NCBI GenBank assembly: GCA_017654935.2
Contig: CM065710.1
Span: forward strand, 10,576,462-10,640,461
DNA: 64,000 bases
Direction: 5' to 3'
Origin: Phymorhynchus buccinoides
Lineage: Eukaryota; Mollusca; Gastropoda; Neogastropoda; Raphitomidae
The notes below the pieces were generated by a model that worked only from the letters and a program-made list of their open reading frames with translations, searched no databases and was not told the DNA's origin. The translations under genes and the position numbers were made by a program. Shown here piece by piece: positions 21,770 through 64,000 of the stretch (position 1 is the first letter of the stretch; each line of letters begins with the position of its first letter).

Positions 21770-21927
21770 TGTGTGCGTTTGCATGTGTGTGTTTGTATGC
21801 GCATAGCGCATATAATGTGTTTCTCTCTCTCTTTCTCTCCCCGTCTCTCTCTGTGCACGCGCATGTACGTGTTTCTGTGTGTTTGCGCATGTGTATATAA
21901 TTATGTGTGTGCAAGTGGTGTGTGTCC

Positions 21928-21960
<33 letters not shown>

Positions 21961-22170
21961 ACACGCACCCACACTCTCACACGCATATGCATACAGAGAA
22001 ACACACACACACACACGCACTCACTCAAACGCACACAAGCGAGCACACACACACACATACACTCGCACGCACACGCATATGCATACAGAGAAACACACAC
22101 ACGCACTCCCTCCCTCACTCAAACGCACACAAGCGAGCACACACACTCGCACGCACACACACACACACAG
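21770..22170. repeat. TG/CT then CA-rich microsatellites
   Basis: TG run, CT run, then CA. Two direct copies of a CA-rich 120-bp block start with CGCATATGCATACAGAGAAA near 21982 and 22073. Confidence 0.9.
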
Positions 22171-22536
22171 GGTCCGATCCGAGGGGGTGTCCTTGGTTCT
22201 GGAACCCCACCCCTCCACCCTCAGCGCCAAGCATGTACCTTACACAAAGTTGAAATGAAACAACTGTGGATCTATCAAGTTAGAATTTGTCTCGAGTTTT
22301 ACCTTAAAAATCGGTAAATCGCAAACATTTCCGGGGGCTTTGCTCTCTACCCCCCCCCCCCCACCCACACCTGCACAATGACAGGGACACTGCCCCTTGA
22401 CCTATGTGACCCACCCCTCCACCCATCTCCCCTACCCCGTCATGAATCACTTGGTCCCGCACTGCGGTGTCACACATACAAGCGTGCGCACGCATGCATA
22501 CACACATGCATGCACATACGCACACACCTACACCAT

Positions 22537-22785
22537 TTTATTCGTCATCTAATATCACTGTCGAGTGAAATGGCATTAACCGTACCTACTACACCTGCTA
22601 CATTATCAGTCAATGTACAGAAAACGTTATATTAATTAAAAACAAAACCAACAACACTCGCACACACCCCTACACACACATCGTTTTATTCGTCATCTAA
22701 TATTACTGTCGAGTGAAATGGCATTAACCGTACCTACTACAGTATCAGTCAATGTACAGAAAACGTTATATTAATTAACAAGCGC
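22537..22785. repeat. Two direct copies of a 100-bp segment
   Basis: TTTATTCGTCATCTAATATY begins both copies (about 22539 and 22685). Both end ACGTTATATTAATTAA. They are separated by a short CA run. Confidence 0.85.
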
Positions 22786-22786
22786 A

Positions 22787-23190
22787 AAATCGCAATAGTT
22801 TGTGGCACGCGGTCTATTTTTACCACTCCAATCATGAGTCACCTCCCCTGACTTTTCAATAATTTTAATCTGTAAACCAGAATGTTATCTCTGCACCATT
22901 TCGTAACTTTTTATATCTTTTGGAAAACATTTAAAACTATGTATCCTACTTATACTTATCGAAAGAAGCACCGCATACTCGTCGTGTCTGTTGTAGTGTC
23001 TGTATTACGTATGTTTATTATTTTGTACGCTTTAAAATACATCATTTTAAAGAGCGGCCTCAATTTGAAGAGCAGCCTCGATTTGAAGTGCGACAATTTT
23101 GTCAATATGTGCGACAATTTTGGACCGACCGACCGACAAAGTGAGTAATAGGTTTGTGGCTTGAGCCACAAACAAAAAACAAAACACTTT
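22787..23190. mobile_element. Repeat family M, copy 1
   Basis: About 400 bp, more than 90 percent identical to 46124-46545. Starts GCRAAATCGCAATAGTTTGT and ends in a hairpin TTTGTGGCTTGAGCCACAAA. No long frame. The class is unclear; a terminal hairpin also occurs in Helitron-like elements. Confidence 0.75.
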
Positions 23191-23497
23191 TTCACTTTGA
23201 AAAGAAAAACAGAAAAGAAAACTAATGGCGTTTCGTGCGCGTGTGTGCATGTATTCAAAAATCAGGCGCAGTCTTGTATCCAAGGCAAGGTTGCATCCAT
23301 GGACTGTTCATAACTGCAATGACCGTGTGGAGTTGCAACGTTCAGAGATGTTACTAATTTTGAGAGCTGTAACGATTGTTCATAAGTTGTCACGACTGTC
23401 TCGTTCAGAGCTGTAACCACCTTTCAGAGGTGTATCGACTGTTCGGATCTGTAACGACCGTTCACAGCTGTTACGATCATTCAGAGCTGTAATCCCC

Positions 23498-23780
23498 CCC
23501 CGTGGGGATACCGGGGGGTCTTTTGTAATGTAAATAGTTCCCCCTACCTTCTGGAAGTTCTGTGCTTGTAACTTCCTCTAATCTGTCACTCTCTTTGACA
23601 CTGCCTTTTTCCGGTCCATTCTCCTGACCTTTTTCATGAAACACTTTCAAAAAGATTTCCTCCAGCCGAAGTCGGACTAGCTGGGCCTAACTATTTCTTA
23701 GTTAGGCGCATAACGGCAGCATGATGCATCTACGCTCATAACTGACAGGAAACAGTCGGAGGAAGAAGAAGAAGAAGAGC
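23498..23780 (+). mobile_element. SINE-like family E, copy 2
   Basis: Head CCGTGGGGATACCGGGGGG, tail GAGGAAGAAGAAGAAGAAG. Upstream, 23310-23497 is a degenerate tandem of TTCAGAGCTGTAACGACCG-like 25-bp units. Confidence 0.75.
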
Positions 23781-24061
23781 TGTTACAACCGTTCAGAACT
23801 GCAATGACCATTCATAGATGAAAGAACCGCGTGCTGTGTGTGTGTGTGTGTCTGTTTGTGTGTAACATTCTTTCATTTGTAAAGTCTTTAGCTAGCGCCT
23901 TTTAGTCGTTACAATAACGTAACCATCTTTGATCAAAGCACGCACACATAAAAAAAAAAAAAGGTAAAGAAAAAAAATGTAGTTTTTTTTAAAAACGTCA
24001 TTTAATCCATCCGCAACAAATTTACAAAGTCATGAACATTTTGTACACGTAAGACAAGAAC

Positions 24062-24150
24062 ACACACACAAAGACACACACACACACACAAAGACATACA
24101 CACACACACACACACACAAAGACACACACACACAAAGACATACCACACAC
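24062..24150. repeat. CA microsatellite with AAGACA interruptions
   Basis: A CA run interrupted by AAGACA. On either side, 23930-24060 and 24150-24420 hold A-rich and G-rich runs and two copies of a CATCCCTAACA motif, with no gene. Confidence 0.9.
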
Positions 24151-24419
24151 AGTCATACTTCCCACAAACATCAATTTCCCCCAAAAAATTGTGGGGAGGG
24201 GGAGTTATTGAAACATCCCTAACACACGAAAATTCCCCCACAAACATTAGTTATAAAATAAAAAATTTTGAAGGGGGGGGGGGGGGGTGTCACTGAAACA
24301 TCCCTAACATGATACAGTCATGTAAAACAAAATGAACACATGATTTTAGCAGAGCTTCAGATATGACCCCTGGTTATGTAAAAAAGATGGGTCAGTTCCC
24401 ATAATGATGGGCCAGAGAT

Positions 24420-24720
24420 GTGTCAATTACTGTATTGTACGGACTACACCAAATTCAGATGTTATTATAGTTTCTTACTATACTATCAGTCACACAATAT
24501 GGCACAGGGGTCTCAGTCTTAGGAAAACAGAATCGCCTTATAGTCCATAAAGTATGGTAGTACAGTGGAACCTCCCTTATAAGACTCCCTCCCTTATAAG
24601 ACCTGCCATTAACCCAATGACTCCCGACCATTTGAACCGAGAATCGATCCCAGTCCCCAGAGACAAGGGCATTAACTCCGAACGTCACACCAAATCTTTT
24701 CATTAAAAAAATCACCCAGA
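24420..24720. mobile_element. Fragments of MITE families H and G
   Basis: CGCCTTATAGTCCATAAAGT (family H end, compare 56820-57389) is followed by TACAGTGGAACCTCCCTTAT (family G end, compare 58934-60149). 24720-25127 shows no recognised feature apart from a short open frame at 24998. Confidence 0.6.
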
Positions 24721-25131
24721 ATAAAGTCTTAACTCACATTTCATTTCTGAAAGATGCATATTGAATAGCAATGATGATATTATTATTCCAAAGCTAACAC
24801 ACTGTCACACAACAAACCATGAATTGGAATTAAAAAATCCGTAATACTGCGCACGTCACGTGGAAAGAAGGAAAACATTTGGGGTCACTTCGAAAAATCC
24901 GTTCAAAAAGACTAGTGGGTGCTTTCCCTTGCTGTAAGAACCAAAAACGGACCACTGAGAGTCAGGAAAAGGAAGCACTAACTTAGTATATTGCATTGTG
25001 GGTAGGGAGAAAGTGAAAGTGAAACTACTAGACCTGCTGTTCAGCGGGCGCTATCGGGCGTTACGGGAACTAGACAACGACCAGGTTTTGGAGGCTCCCG
25101 GAGCTTGGGGGTCTCAGAGTCAGATGGTTAA

Positions 25132-25340
25132 CCCTTTCACCGCCAATGTCGCATTTTTGCACCACAACGGTTTAACACCCATGTTACTAATCTGAAGACC
25201 CTATTTCCGTAGTTTTGGGAGGTAAGGATAGGCCTAATGTTATGCATGTCACACAGGAATTCGCAATAGTGCAGATTTTTTTCCTACCCAGGTAAGTTTA
25301 ATAATATTTTTCCACTGACAAATGGCTGGCGGTGAAAGGG
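25132..25340. mobile_element. TTAA-flanked family A element
   Basis: CCCTTTCACCGCCA...TGGCGGTGAAAGGG between TTAA at 25128-25131 and 25341-25344. Confidence 0.9.
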
Positions 25341-25473
25341 TTAAGCTATCATTGCATATCCATATCCAGTCCTTAAAGTTTGAACACTTTTATCAAACAA
25401 TGGCATTTTTCACAAATAAAATGTTTGACTCCAATGGAAAAACAACAATGAAACAAAACTGTGAAATTTACCC

Positions 25474-25860
25474 CCGAAGACTGAGTGTAGCTGGCCACGT
25501 GGCGGGGTAATCGAAAACAGTCACACGCATAAATGTTCTCATCCCTAGCTGGTGCATTCGTACCATAGTGTTCAAGTGCTTCGGCTGTTGGGATAATCCC
25601 TGGAGTCTTTTAGCCAGGGTAGGACAACAACAAAATGGTATGAAATTTCCCCCTCCCCCTCCCAAGCTTGATCAAAATTTGCATATATTCTAAAGTTGTT
25701 GTTGTTGACGTACCCTGGCTAAAAGACTCCAGGGATCATCCCAGCAGCCGAAGCATTGAAATCCATGCTACAAGGGCATCAGCTAGGAATGAGAACATTA
25801 CGTGAGTGACCTGTCTTCGATTACCCCGCCACATGAGCAGCCACACTGCATCTTCGGGGG
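25474..25860. mobile_element. Inverted pair of repeat L, about 155 bp arms
   Basis: 25474-25633 and 25709-25860 are inverted copies, each with ACCCTGGCTAAAAGACTCCA at the inner end and CGATTACCCCGCCACRTG near the outer end. Single copies lie at 4660-4815 and 36640-36790. Confidence 0.8.
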
Positions 25861-26073
25861 GGGGGGGGGGGGGGGGGTTATATCTTCACATTCTAATAAT
25901 TTCACATTTTTAGTTTAAAATTCAGAATATTTTGTTTTCCCCGACATGTTTTGTCATGTTTTCAACATCCTAAAACCCCCTTTTTTTTTTACAACAGTTT
26001 CTTTTCTTTCCTATTCTCTCTCTCCCTCCCTCTCTCTCTCTGATGCATTCTCTCAAACGTTCCTTCATGTTTT

Positions 26074-26653
26074 CAGACATGCCTACCCCCAAATTTGCTT
26101 TCAGGGACAATAAAGAAAGAAAGAAATCAGGGACAAATCAAATCAGGGACAGGACAGGACAAGATAGAAACGTGACGCCTACAGTTCTCTCCCGCCAGAT
26201 TTCACCGAGAAATCGCATACACACGTCTGGCAGAATGCAAGCGAAACTCCTTTTTTACCTTCTTTTAGACAAGGTCACTTTTCCGCTAACTCTTTCTCGA
26301 AAACACATGCACGCTTCACGGCCGTTTTCTTCTTCTTTTCACACTTGTCTGATCCGTGATCCCAATCAGAATCCGACTCTGTGTCGGCATGTGCTCTCTT
26401 TGACGCCATGTTGCCTTCAACTTGGAAGTGAAAGAGAGGCTATCTTCTTCGCGCATGCACATTCCGTCTAGCAGACGATAATGATTCCTGGCTCAGTTCT
26501 TCTCTAATCGAACGGCACGATGGAACGGCTTTTCGATTCACAATTTTTTTTCTCCGGGATGCGTATTGCAAATCCGGGATTTCCGGGACAGTCGCTTCTA
26601 AAATCAACTTTCCGGGACAAATCCTGGATGTACAGGGACAGTAGGCATGTCTG
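26074..26653 (-). mobile_element. hAT-like non-autonomous element with BED-finger transposase scrap
   Basis: Ends CAGACATGCCTAC and GTAGGCATGTCTG, flanked by tgtttt at 26068-26073 and 26654-26659. On the minus strand, starting at an ATG near 26410, the frame reads MASKRAHADTESDSDW and later LKEGKKGVSLAFCQTC and DFSVKSGGREL. This is the form of a BED-type zinc finger at the start of hAT transposases. A TGA interrupts it before the finger, and the rest of the transposase is missing. It is therefore a defective internal-deletion derivative. Confidence 0.75.
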
Positions 26654-26683
26654 TGTTTTTAAATTTTAACAATTCACAACAAG

Positions 26684-26689
26684 TTTATT
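26684..26689 (-). terminator. Possible poly-A signal of LEO1
   Basis: AATAAA on the minus strand, about 490 bases past the LEO1 stop codon. It is the first canonical signal I see downstream. Other variants closer in cannot be excluded. Confidence 0.35.
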
Positions 26690-27179
26690 TCCGTCTCTCT
26701 CCTCTTTCTCTCTCTAGTTTTTGTCCCTTCCCAGTCAGGCGTGGGAATTAGAGAAGACAAAAAAAGACTGAAAATTGGGGTCTGGAAGCAGGCATAGGAA
26801 CAAGGAATAAAAAACAACAACTGAAAACCGTGTGTGTTGGGATACAGCCCCCAGAAAATGAAGCTTCTTCTGTTATCTAAGCCTTAAAAACAGTATTAGA
26901 GATAAGACTGATATATTTAGTTCATTTTGCATTCATTTATAACCAATAACTTAAGTTTTACTCATTGGGCTTCTTTTTTTAAATTATCTCATAAATGTCC
27001 TCTTGGACCATCAAAAAAGCTGAAACTTGCAAAACAAGACTGAAGAGGACCATCAAAAAAGCTGGAATCAGCCCAAAGGCTGACAATTCCCATGCCTGCC
27101 AGTCTCCTCTTTTCCTAGTCTTCCCTTTTTTCCACTCTTCACTCTCTCTCTCTGATCCATTTTCTTCTCTTTTTTTTCT

Positions 27180-62347
<35,168 letters not shown>

Positions 62348-62831
62348 CTTCTATCTTGCGTTGTCGTTTGTGTCTCGTCACACTGCCCGCGAGAAAATGG
62401 AGAAAAATTGCCCAAAGAAAATTTAGAATATTCTAAAAATGAACGTTAAAATGTAGCAACGTTGATTCTTTTGAAAACCGGCTCATTTTATTTAATTTCA
62501 GATATATATTGCATTAATTATCGATGTCAATTGCACGTGATGAAAACAAACCAACGTGCTCCAATCACTCATTTGTCAGTCAAGAGTTCCCTGTCAGTTG
62601 CTGTGTCAAAAGGTCACATCCTGGTTCAAAAGGAAACTTGGAAACAAACAAAACACAGGCGGCATTAACACAAACCAACTCAAAATACAGTTAAAATAGT
62701 ACAAGCAAACGGAAACAGTTCTGTATTATTAAAAATTAAATAACTGAGTTGTTGGATATAACAATAGCATATTGCTATTTCAAGAATGTTTGAAAATGAA
62801 CGTTTGTTTCCCTTCAATGCAAAATTCAAAG
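62348..62831. promoter_or_regulatory. Bidirectional promoter between LEO1 and the CARD gene
   Basis: Only 484 bases separate the two divergent start codons. Both ATGs lie in AAGATGGCGG, the YY1 core, on opposite strands. A CACGTG E-box stands at about 62534. No TATA box at a convincing position was seen. Transposon insertions are absent from the interval, unlike everything around it. Confidence 0.75.
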
Positions 62832-63108
62832 ATGGCGGGCACAGGTGTGTGGATTCGCCTGCTCGAAAGGCACCGAGCAAGGCTGACAAAAGATCCAGAT
62901 ATGAACAGGGTCGTGCCCAAACTTATCAAGAGAAGATTCTTTTCGGAAATGGAGGAAAGGCAGCTTGCAAACGCATCCGACGCTTCCGAGAGAACCGATC
63001 TTCTGCTTGATAAACTTTCGACGAACCCCGACGCGTTTCGGGAATTTTGTATGACACTTGAGGAATGTGCGCCGCACCTGCTAACGGAACTTTTGTTGGA
63101 TCGTGGAG
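62832..63108 (+). CDS. First exon of a CARD-domain protein (initiator-caspase or adaptor type)
   Basis: The ATG at 62832 is in a good context (AAAGATGG). In-frame upstream ATGs at 62796 and 62817 are possible but weaker. The exon encodes 92 codons plus one base before GGAG|GTGAGT at 63109. The 92 residues match a CARD fold: VWIRLLERHRARLTKD, then PKLIKRRFFSEMEERQLANA, RTDLLLDKLSTNPDAFREFC and LEECAPHLLTELLLD. The LLDxLxxxxxxAFxxFCxxLEE pattern is characteristic of caspase-2/9, RAIDD and APAF1 type CARDs, which assemble apoptosis or inflammation platforms by CARD-CARD contact. The rest of the gene, and so its class, lies beyond the window. Confidence 0.85.
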
Positions 63109-63373
63109 GTGAGTGTGCGTTTGTCAGTCTGTATTCTTCAAACGTTGGAAATAAATGTGTGTTTAGCGTATGTAGTTTTCATCAGAGAAGGAAAGAAACA
63201 GCAGCGTGGGGGCAACTTTGTTGTTGTTTTGAAGTGACCCAGTTTTCAAAAGAGCCGTTTACCTGTAGCGGTGTTGCAAGAGTTTGTTCCCTTGGCTTGC
63301 AGATCAGTAGGTAAACAAACTTTTAGAGCCTACCATGTAGGTAGGTAGGCAGATAGGGACAAGCTTTGTGGCG

Positions 63374-63614
63374 TGCAAATCTGTCGCTCGTGCAAATCTG
63401 TAGCTCGCTACTTACCTATGAGAGTCTGTATTTGCGGCATTTTGCGACATTGAGCATGAACCACAAATTTCACTTTTTCCGTGGGATAGGGTTAGGGTTA
63501 GGGTTAGGTAAATGGTTCAAGTACGGAAAAAGTGAAATTTGTGAATGTCGCAAATACACACTCTCATAGTAGCGAGCGACAGATTTGCATGAGCGACAGA
63601 TTTGCATGCGACAA
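63374..63614. mobile_element. Palindromic element N with telomere-like centre, copy 2
   Basis: Same arms as 61674-61901, inverted centre GGGTTAGGGTTAGGGTTAGG. It lies in intron 1 of the CARD gene. Confidence 0.85.
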
Positions 63615-63666
63615 GCTTCATCAGCCTAGGCCTCGCGGCCTATTAAACGTCCCCTCAATATGAAGA

Positions 63667-63727
63667 AGTGCAGCAGAATCTTCAACGTGATGAAGTTGGC
63701 TGCCTAAGGAGAAGAAGAAGAAGAAAT
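63667..63727 (+). repeat. Repeat J, forward copy
   Basis: GTGCAGCAGAATCTTCAACG then GATGAAGTTGGCTGCCTAAG and a GAAGAAG tail. Beyond it, to 64000, is CARD-gene intron with nothing recognised. Confidence 0.7.
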
Positions 63728-64000
63728 GACTGTTTTGTTTTCAGTTGGTCTGAGCAAGGTTTTTTGGAAAAAAACATCAATCAAAATCACACAAATTATT
63801 GCTGTTTGAACTTTCTAGAACGTTTGCTTTGACTGTACAGTCTATTATCCTATAGAATAATTAATAATATTGACGATATTGATGTAAGTAGCCCATTAAC
63901 ATTGAGCATTGAGAAACAGTGATGTTAAATTATATGCTAAGGCCCAAAGAGAAACAACGTTTCTTTCCGGTTTACCGACCGACCCTAGGTTTTTGCCACC

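Noticed and set aside
24998..25127. Short plus-strand frame MGREKVKVKLLDLLF as a possible exon
   Set aside because: It runs into a transposon, has no clear splice sites and no recognisable domain.

Overview
This is a stretch of animal nuclear genome, most likely from a mollusc and perhaps a gastropod. It has split genes with GT-AG introns, TTAGGG-type telomere-like runs inside a repeat, tRNA-derived SINEs, an I/Nimb-type LINE, a Penelope-like remnant and very abundant CA/CT/GA microsatellites. The mollusc assignment is an inference from this repeat profile and was not checked against any database.

Right half (about 27.2-62.3 kb, minus strand): one gene fills it. Fourteen exons with consensus splice sites and a continuous phase chain encode LEO1, a subunit of the PAF1 transcription-elongation complex (about 804 residues, against 666 in human). 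The first exons encode an acidic Gly-Ser-Pro-rich tail, made largely of symmetric phase 1-1 exons. Exons 7-12 encode the conserved LEO1 core, and exon 14 ends in a basic repeat extension. A divergent gene on the plus strand starts only 484 bp away, and its first exon encodes a CARD domain (an initiator-caspase or adaptor type). Both start codons sit inside the same AAGATGGCGG (YY1-type) motif, so 62348-62831 is very probably a bidirectional promoter.

The LEO1 introns are packed with repeats. There are TTAA-flanked, piggyBac-like miniature elements nested inside one another up to three deep, CAG-ended hAT-like elements with 5-6 bp target duplications, pogo-like elements, two tRNA-type SINE families and several long hairpins. 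Unusually, several local duplications carry LEO1 splice sites with them. Nineteen extra copies of the exon 10 donor form a minisatellite, two extra exon 8 donors and two extra exon 9 acceptor regions lie inside intron 8, and a decayed second copy of exon 12 lies in intron 11.

Left half (1-27 kb): mostly mobile elements and satellites. A nearly intact minus-strand LINE (about 9.4-17 kb) has ORF1 with three CCHC knuckles and ORF2 with endonuclease, reverse transcriptase and RNase H. ORF2 has no AUG before the endonuclease and lacks the usual catalytic Glu. An 8-unit tandem repeat lies at 5.2-6.4 kb, and a Penelope-like GIY-YIG fragment lies at 0.25-0.82 kb. Two phase-compatible candidate exons on the plus strand (1100-1245 and 21514-21553 plus a poly-A signal) may be the end of a small cysteine-rich protein gene whose last intron holds the LINE.
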